Below are positions 46,041-59,893 of a stretch of 64,000 bases of DNA, piece by piece. Numbering within the stretch: the first letter of the stretch is position 1; each line of letters starts with the position of its first letter. Under the pieces are notes generated by a model. It was not told the DNA's origin and made no database searches. It saw nothing but the letters and a program-made list of their open reading frames with translations. This stretch comes from Guadua angustifolia (lineage: Eukaryota > Streptophyta > Magnoliopsida > Poales > Poaceae), in assembly GCA_036346375.1 (NCBI GenBank), contig CM070508.1, positions 22,884,852-22,948,851 on the forward strand, read 5' to 3'. A program made the position numbers and the translations under genes.

Positions 46041-47809
46041 ATGCTCCCTACCAAGTGTCTTGTCTTCAAACTGTCATAAGTTCGCTGCAAAATGGCTGTG
46101 TCAAATCCAGTCCTTCAATCATACGCATGGCCAAAAAGAAAAAAATAAATATGCTATTTAGTGGAGGATCCTAAATTCCTAGTCCAGCGAACTGAGCAGC
46201 AGGAGGGGATTTGGGTCATTGGATACACATCTTCCGGCAGCGGCGAAGAGTGGCCAACGACGATACCAGCAATCGAGCTAGACTTTTAGGACAAAAGTGA
46301 CCGACAATCAAGCTAGGCTTGGTTCTGAGCAATGATTCAAGAAACTATGAGCGGCGAGGTACCGGAGCCAGCAAAGGTGTGTTGCGAGCCCATCGGCGGA
46401 GATGAAGACAGGAGGTGGCAGGGAACCAGGGGGCGACTTCCGCTTGGGGCAAAGGACAATATATGTCCATGTAAAAATTTGCAGTTATCAACATTTTCTT
46501 ATATTCAGATAAAATGAGAGGGAAATTGCATGGGAACCGCGTGAGGTATCCCAAAGAAGAGACAAGAGAAATGCTAAACACCAAGGTCCAATCCAATCTC
46601 CCGGTTTTCTAAGCATCGTTTACTTCAATTGAAGTACTTCAGCAGTCATTTCAGAAATAAAACTTTGCAATGTAAAAATGTGTGGCACAACAATTGTACT
46701 TCCAACAATTACATAGAATAGCATTTCGTACGAACTGGTGCAACAAAGGTTGAACCAAAATGGTTCTTCTTGACCAAGGCTGAATCAAAATGCTACTCGA
46801 TCAGATATAAGGATGGAAAGATCTGGTAAGCATAGAGTACTGACAACTACAGGCTCAACATAACAAATGTCCCCATCTCATTTTACCCTTTTGCAAAATG
46901 CCTAGTGGTCAATGGATCTAGATTGCGATGATACACATTCTTTACCATGTCTGCATGTTGATCAGTAAGCCACAATATCTTAAGATCTCCATTATCATGT
47001 ACATAATATATTAGGAAAAAGCTATCCAACAGTATACCGTTGTTTGTGTTTCTAACAACATAGCAATCCCATGTCCGACCTAATAACCGTATGCAATTGT
47101 AGCCATCTGATCAACCTCATCCATCTATCTGTCACCCTCAACCTTATCCACCTATCAATTGTCCTCGAGCAATCCCCGGTTCCCCTCCCACCAGTTCACC
47201 AACTCTCTCTATTCACATTGCCTCTATTCTCCAACCTAGTCCGATGAGCAGCACTTAGGGTAGGGGCCAGTGGTGGTTGCGATATGTGGTCGGCGGAGCC
47301 ATGCGGTCGATGGCATAGTGGGCTTGCGATGGCTTGCAATGGTGCTAGCTATGCAAGGCCAATGGTAAGCTGGTGTTTGCCACGGCACTTGCAGCGCATG
47401 ACCGGCGGTGCTGCAGGTTGGCAGAAGTGGCGGTGCCCTTTCATGTTGTTCAATCGACGTGAGCCACCATGAACGCCACCTGAGGCATGGTGGAGGTGAC
47501 ATGGCAAGAGGAGGACACCGATGACAGGATCCATTAGATTCGATCATCTTCCTCGTTACCCGCAATGAGACCCACCAAATCCCGTGAACATTGCCTGCCT
47601 CCTCGTCTGGGTCATAGAGCAGTCCAACATCGATTCTACCCACATCGCCTCGTGGCTACACTTCATCGCCGTGCACGTCACAGGTAACTTTGAGATGTAG
47701 CTTTATCCCTTGGGCTAGTAGAGAGAGGAGGCAGTGGTGCTAATGAGTGGAAAGGGATGGCTGGTGGCCACAGGTGAGTATGCCTGAGTTTTTTTCTCTT
47801 TTGTTTGTT
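46041..47809. other. Intergenic DNA, nothing recognised
   Basis: No supported gene, RNA or element. The frames near 47236-47643 overlap on both strands and show no known protein. Confidence 0.35.
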
Positions 47810-48060
47810 TATCTGATGAAACTTGCTAGAACTTTCAAAACTTTTGGATTAAAACTTGATGAAACTTTTGGGGTTGAAACTTGTTGACACTTCTTAAAAC
47901 TCTTTGACGAAACTTGTTGAAACTTGAGCTCAAAAATCTAAAACTTGATCTTGAAACTTTCTCAGGATCTTCTAGAAACTTTTAGAAACACGTGAAACTC
48001 ATTGAAACATAAAACTTGTACAAATGTTTTAATGGAACCTTTTCAAACTTGATTAATTTT
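47810..48060. repeat. Degenerate GAAACTTG microsatellite-like tract
   Basis: Variants of GAAACTTGTTGAAACTT recur about fifteen times with irregular spacing. Confidence 0.65.
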
Positions 48061-48461
48061 GTTCTCATACCGTTGCAACAGTGTACCATTCTATAGCGTC
48101 TCCCTATAAATTAAGCTTGAGGTTGTTTCAAACTGGGACAAGCGCACAACTTCCAACAGAATTGAGCTCAACAGTCAACACACACCAAACAAGGAAAATT
48201 CCCTCTGATAATGCTAGTTTTCAATGGCTTTCTTTCCATATGGATTTTGCCAAGAACGTTTTCTGGCCGAAGGTGATCTCACTTCATTTGAAGCATCTTC
48301 ACCTCAAGAGGACCGGTGAGGCATTGACCACCACAAACTGGTCCAGTTCCGATCCTGCACAGCACGTAATTACATCGTATGTTCTAGTAAAAATACTAAA
48401 AGTAAATTGAGGCGATGCAATGATCTTACCGCCTGATTCGACCATATGCTAACCCTAAGAA

Positions 48462-49545
48462 GAATTATATACATATCCTAAAGATGGCAGGATTCAATGC
48501 CAGGGAGGAGGGCCACGTTGTCCCGAGCGAGCCGCACGGAAGCCGGCTCGGCTGGCCGGTCGGCTCATTTTTTTTTACGTGTAGGTTTCTTAAAAAATAC
48601 GTAATTACGTGTAGTTCTTTCCCATGATTTTTTACGAAAAGGACCTTATAGTTCAGAAAAACGCGAATTTTTTGCGAAAGGATCCTAACTAAATACCAAA
48701 AAAAGCGTGATTATGTGTAGGTCCTTTCCACGGTTTTTTTACGAAAAGGACCTTTTGGTTCAGAAAAATCGCGGATTTTTCATGGAAAGACTCTAAATAA
48801 ATACCGAAAAAAGCGCAATTACGTTTGGATCATTCTATTTGTTTTTCACGAGAAGGACATTTCGATTTATCGCAATCGCAGATCCTTCAGGAGAGAACCC
48901 AGATAGATACAAAAAAATGCGTGATTTTGTTTGTATCATTTCAACCGTTTTACGCGTTTCTCGACGATTTTAAGAAAAAACACCACCGGAAAAAAAACAA
49001 AATTCTTTTTGCGAAAAAAACAATGCGCGCAACGTATCGCGCCGCGAAAACATTCCTATAATATCATACATACATATCCTAAAGTTCGAAGAATTCGCCG
49101 CTTGGAGACCAGCCACGTCGCCTCGCGCCGAGCCACACACGGGCGGCTCAGCCGACTAGCTCGGCTCTTTTTTTCGACGTGTAGGTCTCTCAAAAAATAC
49201 GTAATTACATATGGGTCCTTCCCACAATTTTTTACAAAAAAGCCCTTTTAGTTCAGAAAAATCACGGATTTTTCGTGAAAGGATGCTAAATAAATACCGA
49301 AAAAAGAACGTAGTTACATTTGGATCATTTCAACTATTTTTCACGAAAAGGAACTTTCGATTTAGCGCAATCGTGGACCCTTCATGAGAGGACCTCAAAT
49401 AAATACAAAAAAAATGTTTTACGTTTGTATCTTTTCAACCGTTTCACGTGTTTTATCAACGATTTAAAAAAAACACTAAAAAAACGAAGTTGTTTCTGCG
49501 AAATAAAACAACGCACGCGGCGTGTCACGCCACGAAAACTATCCT
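48462..49545. repeat. Higher-order tandem repeat (about 600-bp unit, 107-bp subunits)
   Basis: A block beginning with ATACATATCCTAAAG (about 48468) repeats from about 49068. Within the first block, subunits start at 48603, 48709, 48817 and 48923 (about 107 bp apart), each with TACGAAAAGGACCTT- and CAGAAAAATCGCGGATTTTT-like cores. The second block has about three subunits. A GCCGGCTCGGCTGGCC-type GC island opens each block. No coding frame. Confidence 0.75.
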
Positions 49546-51941
49546 AATACAACCAAGAACCTTGAACTTCGGACTACCAGATGGTTTTCTATCACGTAAT
49601 GACAATTTCCCTTAATATTTTCAGTTTCCAAAGGTTTACTGCACTCACTATTTTCAGGTTCCAACGGTTGACTGCACTTGGTATCATCCAGCTAGACTCT
49701 TCAGATAAAACATTTTGCTATTGCAACAAACTGGTAATGCCAGTAGGAAGACAGGATGCTATTTCAAATATTCCTTGTATCATGACATAACTAATAACGA
49801 TCTATAAATAATTCTATTGCAGAAATTGAAGTCTGCAAGTGCATATGGTGACAAAATCCACCAACCCACCGCCGCGTGCGCGCAAATGCACGTGACACAC
49901 TGGTTATATACCCGTGTAATCACAATTGCCATGTTCATATGGCACGGACAAGAGCACCAACGGAAACTGGACCAGCCAAAAGATCGTCGCAAAAAAAATT
50001 AGAACAGGTCTGACCGAAAATAGTCTATTTATTCATATTAATATTGTGTTTTATTAAAAGAAATATTGAGCCACCTGAAATAAGCCAACAACATTATTAT
50101 ACATCACACCTGGAGAAGACTATAGACAAGAGGATTGCCTAGCGCAAATTCCGAAAACATTGATGCTCTGCCCACCCATTATTAACTGCTGCTTTCAGTC
50201 ATCTCCTATTTGAATGACTGCATGAAGGGTTACCTAATACAATCGCAGATCCATTGTATGATGTAGTATAGGGGCCATAGAGTCTGTTGCATCAGGAATT
50301 CTTCTGCGCATGGCATGATTACAGAAATACATACCTGTTCATCCACAAGAAAAGGAATGGTAATCAACAAGCATCATACTACTATCATGAATGTAAGCTT
50401 TTTATTCTACAAAATTGAACAACATAATGAAGTCAGTGGAACAAACTTACAGACAACTAAAGAACTTTTGAAATCTAGAGTACAAATGCCTTAGCAACAG
50501 TATGTGCTTCCAATGGAACTACACCAAGGGTTCACCTTATAATAAGGGTCAATCATCAAATGTAATAAAAAGAGCTAAAAATGTGTGCTTTATTCAGTCT
50601 CATTGTCCTCAGAATAGCTAGTCAGAAAGTACTGTAAAACTGCATCCCGGGCAACTATGTTCCTAAGTTCATTTTTATTGAATTTCACATAAAAAACACG
50701 GTGTGAAGAGGATAACACTTATTCCTCTCCACACAACATAAGGGAGGATTAGAACCCAGGTTGGCTAGCCCACCACCCATGGTACTAACCGACCCTGGGA
50801 GACTCAGATAATTTCACATAACAGAGAAGAAATTCCATGCACATCTTGTTCCTTACATATCTTATCAATCTAGTGCTGTTAAAGGCGAGTCAAAAGAAAA
50901 GTCAACAAAATGATTTAAGTCCAGAGAACTCATTGCACGGTAGCAAGGCAACTTGGCATGCCACATTAATTTTCTGCAACACCCTACCAGACAGAAATAA
51001 TAAATGATTAATGTGGTACACAATGCTAGTTAGGAAGCTATTGGGAAGATTGCAAAGTTCATGGGTCTAATTTGGTAAGTGATACAAGTTTATGGACCTC
51101 CACTGCAATTCACTCTCATTTTTTCACATTTCCTCTTGCGTGGACACCAGATGCAAACATACTAGTTAGTACATATCAACTATGAAGAACTTCTGGCATC
51201 TATGGCAGAATTATGGCACATTACCTCATGAACACCTTGTTTTCACAAAGCATACTAGCCAAAACATCATACTGAGAAAATAGAACGGCAAGTAATGAAA
51301 TACTCTAACTGTATTTATAAATACCATCTCATTTTTCATAAAAAGGTGAGAAAAGGACCTTGTATGATGTAACTTTAATCCATGCTCGGCACTTGCAAAG
51401 TGAAGATATTTATAGGCAGCACCACTTAGCAAGTGAGAAGAGATCAGTGTTATCCTAAAATTTGAGAAGATGCAAGTCAATCATCAAAAGAACAAGCTTG
51501 TCATTTGTCAAGGCTGTAACAAGCCAGAATCAGAACTAAATACTAGATCGTGTACAGGAATGATGGTGGCATAAAGTTTTTTTTTTATGCATACTATAGG
51601 GGTAGAATCCTGAAAGTCAAGAGACACAGAGAGAGGACTACTTGTCGCTATAGTACAACAAAAAACACAAATAAACAGTAAACGACAGATGACAATACAA
51701 CCAACACTCAACGTTGGACATTGACCACTCATAGACAATTTATGCTACATAGAAACTCTATACAAGACCGCAGGCAAATCACAGGTGTAAAACCAAGAGG
51801 AACCAAGATATTTCTTGTATGAACAGAACTAATGGAGTGCTACAACACTACCATTAAGATACTTCAATGACACGAAGAACTCACACGTTTAAGAGAATAC
51901 CTTGAAGTTAGAATGAATCAATCTGATGCCAATGGTTACCA
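49546..51941. other. Intergenic DNA downstream of the CLASSY gene
   Basis: AT-rich. No supported gene. The part just below 51942 should include the CLASSY 3' UTR on the minus strand. Confidence 0.4.
50690..50815 (-). mobile_element. Possible tRNA-derived SINE remnant
   Basis: The minus strand has GGTGGGCTAGCC and, some 15 bases on, GGGTTCTAATCCTCCC. These resemble pol III box A and box B spaced as in tRNA-derived SINEs. No tail or target duplication was found. Confidence 0.3.
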
Positions 51942-54900
51942 TCAACTTAACTCAGGGGCAATCTGGTTGTAAGTATAAACAATGTTTGACTCAGTTGGTG
52001 GATAATGAATCTTCAAAAACATGCCTTTTAGTTGGTCGTGGGAATTCATCTCCTCCAGGACCTTATCCTCGGAGATCAACATAGAACAGTGCTCCATTTC
52101 AGCTTTTGAAAGCATGTTCCTAACATTATTGAAATCATCTTCTGTAGAGAAGACCAACTTGGACAAGTGATCCTTTTCTGCCTGCCTGTCGTATTTGTCA
52201 CCTTCACCTGTTCCATAAGTTATTAAATTGTATGTATATACAAATTTCTCCTGTCCTATCCTAAATGCTCTGCTGATAGCTTGCCTTCCAACAGCCGGGT
52301 TCCAAACAACATCTAGAAGAACAACTCTTGAAGCTCCTGTTAGGCTAATCCCTTCACAGCAAGCTCTTGTAGATGCAAGTAACACCCTTGCATCACTATC
52401 TGGATTATTGAAAACTTCAATTGAAGTCTGGCGATATCTTGGAAGGATCTTCCCATCCATTTGGAGAATCTCCTTCCCTTCTCTCCATTTGAAAAATTTG
52501 CGAAGATGTTCTTTTATCAGTTCTAATGGCTGAATAAATTGACTAAAAATCAATACCTTTTCTTTCAGCGCTTCACACAAACGAACAACTTCAATTACAA
52601 ATCTTGTTTTTACCCCTTCATAGGGATTTGACCTTAATTTCTCGAGCATAGATTTATCAATAAGTGAAGCTTCCTCTTCAGACATGTTGATGGCAGTTAC
52701 AAGCGAAGGATGTGTGGAGGCTAAAGAAATAACATATTCATGTTCAAAATTGTTACCAGACCCAATGTTTTCCACCTTTCTAATGATACTCTTTTGAAGA
52801 GGAAGAGGTTTCAGAACAATCACACACTCTCTGAGCCCAGGAAGAGTTCGAAGAATGTTACCATTATGGATATGAACAAATGGTTTCAATATTGATCTTA
52901 CTTTCTCTGCATTATCATCAGTTACATTACTAGTTAGTGAAGCCCAAACTCCTTTTTCATATTTATCAGAAAATTTATCCCGTTGCTTCTTTGAGAGGTA
53001 GTGCCTTCGACCCACTCTTGTTTTAGTCAAAAACATTTCACCAAACCTGGGCCTTACCAAACAGAGTATATTGTAAAGCTCAAGAAAATTATTTTGGAAA
53101 GGAGTTCCGGATAGAATTATGCGCTTCTCAGTTTTAACTTTTCCCAATGTCTTCCAGATGACACTGCGTTCGTTCCTAGGTGTGTGCCCTTCATCTAGAA
53201 CAAGCAAACCAGGGCTCTCGAGAAGAATGCTTCTTACTTTGTTTTCTTCAGTGCAGCCAGACTTTTCAGATGTTAGTTTCATATATAGACCATAACTTAT
53301 TCCAAGAATACCATGACCCTTGTTCCATGAAAGCAATTTTACAAGCCTTGTCAATTTTTCTGTTCGATGCTCTTTCTTTATTAACCTACATATGTCTCTG
53401 TCTTCTTTCCCAGAGTAATCTGCAGTGTTCATTATATGAAATGGAACATTGACATTCCATTTCTTGAATTCCTCTTCCCAAGCAAACAGCATCCCACGAG
53501 GCGCGATAATCACTGGCCGGCAGTCTGGAAATACCTTCATATATGTCTGGATAAACACAATAGCTAAGCGTGTCTTTCCTGTCCCTGGGGCATGACAGAT
53601 CACACATCCTCCAACAACATCAGGCTTAGCTCCATGCTTCAGCTCATCAAGCCTGATATCACCAACTAGATTTGTCCACATAAATTCAAATGCTTCACGT
53701 TGATGCTGATACATAGTAGTAATGACGCCAGGAATGAGATCCCACACCGTTCCATATGGATGGAAATCTTGAGATTGCCCATCACCGCTCCCTGCTTGTT
53801 CACAAAGATCATGGTACATCAAGGCATTCTTCAAACAAGAGGCATTTCTCCATGCAGGTTTCTCAGCAAAATTTGAGGCCTGGAATGAAAGAATGAGTTA
53901 AACGATGGAACTTATTAACTTTGCGTTGCGGAAAGGAAGCTAAATTCGTTGAGAGAATACAAAACCCACCAATGATGGTAAAATGAATCTGATTTCCAGA
54001 TTTACCAAGGAGCAGTATTTGCATCTGATTCCTATTTCGTCGTCAATAATAAATTCATGCTTCCCTCTAGAACAAGGTGTTATAGGAGCAAGTGTAAGAT
54101 CTAGCAGATTGCTCTCTTCATGGCCCTACAAAACAGCACAAGATAATCATTTCAATTTGGCTGCCTCAGCTAGACGATGCCACAAATTAAAGCATATCTC
54201 ACAATAGAAAATATAAAGTCTTAGAGGAGTATGAAACATAATATAGTTAAAATTGAACAGAATCTCCTGGATGCGACCTTCAAATGGTGTTCTGCTATTA
54301 GATAAAGATAGCATTAGGATTGTTTAGTGTGATAGTGTCTAAAAAATAAGAAATGTTTATCGGAGTACATATCTTCCAGTGGCATCAAGTATGCATGCAT
54401 GCTATGTATGTTTGTCTTAACACGTTAGGTGATCATGCTAAGTTGAGACTTATCATTCCCAAAAAGCGTGACATTACAATACTGGTAAACATTGAACTTA
54501 GCAAATTAGACAGCAGTGATGATGAAAGGTTTAACAAAAACCTATTTTAAACACCTCTGCTTCTTTTTGTCTGAGACTACAAGCAAATAGTGCAAAAATG
54601 TGCAACAAACATGTAATACAGATAGGTTGCCATGCTCAATAATCAAATCAAAACCACTAAAGAAACAAAAGAATGACAGTATCTACAATGTCAGAGACAA
54701 TAGTCATACAGCAATGGGAAAGTACCTCGTCGTCATAATAGGTTCCAATATTCTCTGACTCTAAAGCAAAGTCAAGGTCAGCCCATACCATACCCAGTGT
54801 AGCGTCTTGCTCTGGCCTATCAGTTGGCATAGGATCTTCATCCCCAAATGAAAATACCAATGGATGCAAATCCTTAAAATTATACTCAATCCGAAGGTTC

Positions 54901-55877
54901 TGGTCAAAAGCAGAAGATTCTCCATCTTTATCGCCACACATCTTATCCATCAGAAGCTTCAGAAGAGACTGCCGCTTTAGCATGGTTGAATGGCCAGATT
55001 TCTTGCCAGATTTTGATGACAAATGCTTCTTTTTCCTCCCAACTTTGTGATCACCATCTCCTTGAAATCCATGTCTTCGATTCCGACCGGAACCCGATGA
55101 GTTGGAATCGGAGTCCAAGTCCCGCTCATACAAACGACGGTTCTTCATTAACCCAAGCTTCAACTTTTTCCTCCTCTCAAGCTCCCAAGTAAATCGTGAC
55201 CGCTTCTGTTGCTGTGTAATCATGTCATTGCCCACTAGGCCCTCACTGCCATCTTTTTCAAAGTTGAGTGGCCGAATAAGATCAACCTCTGGATCTTCGT
55301 ACTCCTCCCACTCGAGACCATATCTTACATCATCAGCAATTATCTCATCATCAGATGAGTCCATTGCTTGCTTCTGTTCTCTCCTTTCAGCCTCTTCTTC
55401 TTCCTCTTCATCATAACTGCCACTATTGGCATCGTCATCGTTGTCATCCTCCTCATCATCCAGGTCCACTTCTGTATCATCATCGTCCTCTTTTGGCTCA
55501 TCAGACAATGCCTCAAAATATGTATTGTACGAAAGCCTATCTTGCTTTATCCCCCACAATGACCGAGTTCTCCATGCAACACAGGATGGCACACTTGGTA
55601 TCTTTGTTTGCACCAATGGCTTCCTTTTCGGGGAATTACTCGCATCATTGAACACTTTGACTTCCTCATCAGAATCAAGAATATCTATAAGCAAGCACCC
55701 TTGATTAAAACCCACAGTTCCTTCTCTCTTTGGCTCCACCTCATCCTTGATAACCTCTTCCTTCTCCCCATGACACCTCACTCCAAGAACAACCTTGTGA
55801 TCCACCAAATCTTGCGTTGCTACCTTAGCATCATCATGCATTGGTTGAGACATTCCACATTCACCAGCATCATCCAT

Positions 55878-55908
<31 letters not shown>

Positions 55909-56690
55909 AATTCCATCTCATCCTCAGCTTCCCAATCCACTCCGTTTGCATCGAAATCATCACCATTGCTGTAAGCCCGAATGACATCTCCAACCAGCTT
56001 TTCCTCCAACATCTCGTCGTCGTAGTCATCTTCACAGGTGGCCACCTCCTCAGTCATCACATCCGCAACTGGTACCACTTCCCAGTTCCCACAGTCCTCC
56101 GTGTCCTCTTCATCCATGCTCTCCTCATCCAAATCAAAACCACCATCTTGGCTACCACCCTCGATTTCACCACCTTCCACCCCCTCCGCATCGCCTGATA
56201 CCACCACATTCATCGCATGATTCAAATTCAAAACACTGACCTGGCCATTCCCGCCATGCTCGTCAATTCGATCCCCACCAGCAGCGCTGCGATGCTCCTC
56301 GTTCCCCTGATCAATGCCACCTGCGTCCCCCGTGCGAGACTCGCCATTCTCACCATCGGAAGCATCATCGCCTCGTCCACAGCTCTCGCACCCATCAACC
56401 CGTGACACCTCCACCCATTCTCCACAAGCGGGTGCCTCCGCTTCGGCCTTCCCCTCCACCTCCTTGCCGTTCCGCACCAGAGCCCCATCCGCTGGCTCCG
56501 AGGCGCGCCGCGAGCGCCCACGCCGCTTCCTTCTCGACGCCGGCCTCGAGGCCGCGGCGTGCTTGCTCCCTCCGCCGCCTTCTGCCTCCTCGCTCGTCCC
56601 CTTCCTCCGCCTCTTCCTCCCCGGTTCATCCTCCGCAACCACCGCCGCCACCGGCGCCTGCATCGCCAGCCTCCGCGATCGCGTCCGCAT
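51942..56690 (-). CDS. CLSY4: CLASSY-type SNF2 chromatin protein (RNA-directed DNA methylation)
   Basis: Three coding exons, 56690-54726, 54125-53970 and 53879-51942, join in phase to give 1352 residues. CLASSY proteins bring RNA polymerase IV to chromatin, so that siRNAs and DNA methylation are made there. The N-terminal half is disordered and acidic, with long Asp/Glu runs and basic patches. The C-terminal half is an SNF2 ATPase: Walker A APGTGKT (about 804-810), DEGH (936-939), SGTPFQNN (964-971) and SRAFRIGQ (about 1240-1250). DEGH instead of DEAH/DEGH is within the family range. The start is the first in-frame ATG; the open frame continues upstream to 57149 but that codon is GTG. An out-of-frame ATG lies upstream at 56872. 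The CLSY3/4 subgroup and the symbol rest on similarity and remembered rice synteny. Confidence 0.9.
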
Positions 56691-58913
56691 CGCCACCGCC
56701 CCGGCAGGCGCCAGCGGCAGCGCCGCCGAGGGGCCGCGCCTGCTCGCAGCCGCCGGCGCCGCTGCATCGTCGTCGTCGCCGAGGTCGATGACGACGATCC
56801 CCGCGTCGCGGCGGCGCGCTCGCGGGTGGGCGCTAGGGTTTCTCCGCGGCCACGGCGCGCGGAGCGATCCATGCGGGGGGAGGAGGTTTTGCGACGGCGC
56901 GGTCGTGGGGCGGACTGCGGAGGGGTGGGGGTAGTTGATGATATGCTCCGTGGTTAGTGTGGGGTTTATGGCGCGGGAGCATGACTGGTGGGCCCGGGAG
57001 GGGTTTGGGCTGCAGCGCTCGGGGGCCGGGTGCGGTGGGCCCGGGCGGACGACAAGGAGAGAGGAAAGCCCGCGAAACGGCGGCCGGGACCGGGGCCGGA
57101 CTCCGAGGAGGGCGGATCGGCTGCGGCCGCGCTCTCCCCTGTGTCGCACTGTGGCCGGTCGCCGCCACGGGAGATGATGCCGATGCCCGCGGCCGTGTGT
57201 CCCTTTCCTGGCTTTTCTGCGATGCGAATCCTCTCCTGCAGAGGGTTTTTTCTGAATTTTGTGAGGGTTCGTCTGATCTTGATAGCTCCTTACTCAATTT
57301 TTAGCTGCTTTCGGAAGTAATCGATGCGTGCAAAGCGGTTACTAGTGCTCCGATATTTTAGCTGTGTAATTATTGAGGAATATTGCAGTGGAGGAAGGAT
57401 ATTTTTTTTGTGTTTTAGCTTATATTCAAGGTACCAGCTGCATCTGGTTCTTAATGCGCGTGCACACGTTATAGGCTGGGCAAAGTTCATTCGGAAATAA
57501 ATTTATAAGAATCCTTCCGAGGTTATGTATTTAATTAACAAGTATATTTAGCAACCCAAGATAATATTTCATCGTAAGATGTGCCCGTAAAGTTAGTGAA
57601 AGTATCTTTTCTTGATAGGTTGATTTATCCTTGCCATAGAAGAATATGCATAATATCTTGCTTTTAGATATTATGCTATAGTGAATTTGCTATGACACAA
57701 AATATTATTTTTGCTACAGTACTTTGATATTACACATACAAACCACCTTGGGCTTCTACCTTTTCTGAAGTAAGGTAGAGCATATGGCACTCCTTATCAC
57801 AAATAAGTTTCTCTTCTATTGGAAACACTAAATGTTATTTGATAAAAAAAATCACAATTATGATATAAACATATGTTGTGGTTCAAACGAGTTTTTTTTA
57901 AAGAATATGAATTTTTAAATTTTGAGGCATAAAAGTACCAATCTCATTGGTTTTGCTTATCATTCTAAGGTACATGTGTAGTACGATTATTATATACGAA
58001 TCACCTCTTAAGCTAGCAAAAGTATCTTTTTTTTCTAAATATGACATGCCATGTAAGGAAAATTATTTAATATTTATCTCTACTATAATATCACAAATAA
58101 TCTTTAATATATAAGTCGTGCACATGCCTAAGGGATAAGTATGTTATAAATTGTATGGTTCACATACCACACGGAGTACTATTTAGTCAGGTCCATTTAG
58201 TATCACAAGCTCACGTGCATTTACTGCACACATCACCTTTAAAGTTAGCAAAAGTATCTTTTCTACAGTAGAACTTGTTCTTTAGTGGGTGGATTTTCAT
58301 ATGCCTTGAAATCAACCGTCTTACCTACGCGGCTCCATAACTCCATTGGTTTCTCCTAGGCACTGCATTTGTTTGTGTCCTCGCTAACAGCACCCGTGTG
58401 TAACATTGCTCATCAGCCATCAAATGATTTCCTCAGAGCATCACTAATAAACATTTCCTCGTTCTTAAACATGTTCAAGTTAAATAATTTGTTCTTGTAT
58501 CTTACTTGTAACTTTTAATTAACATGTATTCCGTAGGGTCCTTTCCTACTATCAGAAAAAACATGTTCTAGTGTGGAGGGAAACGAACCAATTATTCTGA
58601 TGTGTTATTCTTTTCTATAGATCCTCGCATCAAACAAAAAAGGCTTAAGACAATAATTATTCTTAATTCCTACAGGATTGAACGGCTTTCTATGAAATTT
58701 CCGCAAGATTTCTACTTCAAAAACAAAATTGATCGCTTCTGCATATTGATGCTACCACGTGCTTACAAAAGATTGCTGGTAGCCTGGTACACCCGTGTCA
58801 TAAGGCAAATGCATAATAATCAGTTAATTTGTGATCAAGTAACAACACGGAACCTAGTTTAGATCACAGAAATTCCACAATAAATATGCCATTAGCTTAA
58901 CCCGTCCCAAGTG
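56691..58913 (-). promoter_or_regulatory. CLASSY upstream region and AT-rich intergenic DNA
   Basis: 56691-57180 is GC-rich and probably includes the CLASSY 5' UTR (AAACCCTAGCGCCC on the minus strand near 56835, a common plant leader sequence) and promoter. 57300-58913 is AT-rich without a supported gene; a motif TTAGCAAAAGTATCTTTT recurs there. Confidence 0.4.
57588..58263 (+). repeat. Three dispersed copies of a 25-bp motif
   Basis: AAGTTAGTGAAAGTATCTTTTCTTG (about 57590), AAGCTAGCAAAAGTATCTTTTTTTT (about 58012) and AAGTTAGCAAAAGTATCTTTTCTAC (about 58242) are clearly related and in the same orientation. Confidence 0.65.
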
Positions 58914-59194
58914 CTTCCTCCGTTTTTTTTTATAAGGCGTATTTTGACTTTGCACAAAGATTAATGTTGCGTTGAAATTGAGAAAGATACGAGAAAAAAT
59001 GACTTAGATGCTCTCACTTAATTGTTTTGGAAGATGAAAGATACACTTTGTGTGGGTGGTAATGAATAAATGCATACGGATGAGAGAAAATAAATAGAGG
59101 TATAGAAAGAAAGATCTCATTAAATCTATATACAAGATTTACATTTATAAATAAGACCGTTTAAAAACTATGCCTTATAAAAAAAATGGAGGGT
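58914..59194. mobile_element. Stowaway-like MITE
   Basis: The left end CTTCCTCCGTTTTTTTTTATAAGGCGTATTTT and the right end TGCCTTATAAAAAAAATGGAGGG form inverted repeats over about 280 bp, a standard grass Stowaway pattern. Confidence 0.7.
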
Positions 59195-59893
59195 GTATCT
59201 CTTTCAACAACATTTCAGGGGGACATCGAGTACATTTTTTTGTTGTTTAATTTTTTGAAGAAAAATGTGATTTAATGTTTACATTAAAATAATCTACACA
59301 CTGCGATTACAGAACAGTACGTCATAAAACATAACTATTTTTTTTCTTTTTTTTTTCTGCCACCCATGCATTGTTACATCGTCTTACAGGAAGATGTGTC
59401 AGATAATATAGCCCGTTCTCGGTTACAAGAATTACTGTACCTAAGATGTCCGACTAAACAACACTCAAAACTCAAATGTCCAAACAAGGAGAATGAAAAT
59501 TGACACCTCAGAGAATTTAGGACCAGATACTTCGTCACAAACTCACAATCTTTTAAAACACCTACAAAGAAACACATTCGCACAGCAGCAAACTCATGTA
59601 TCCAATAATGATTACAGATCAGGAGCCTTCCTTATTGAAATCGGCTTATTATAACGGCCTGTGCAAGCCCCGGTGCAAATTTGCATCATATCTCTTCAGC
59701 TTCCTCTTCATGAGCCAGCTGAGCAGTTAAAGGATAACAGCGCAGTTGACTGTGTTAGCGACCTTCAGTGTAGTTTTTGTGGCTTTCAACACAATCCTCT
59801 TTCGTTGGTAAACAATGGAATTGTCTCCCCAAAGAATATTTAAAAAATCAACATGCCAGTAAGGGAAAAAAATGGAGCATGTAAACCTCTCTT

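Noticed and set aside
55368..56957. Several long plus-strand frames opposite the CLASSY exon 1
   Set aside because: Shadows of the Asp/Glu-rich and GC-rich coding strand.
56691..57149. Upstream extension of the CLASSY protein to 57149
   Set aside because: The frame is open but the codon at 57149 is GTG, not ATG, and the region looks like leader DNA (AAACCCTAGC). The first in-frame ATG is at 56690.
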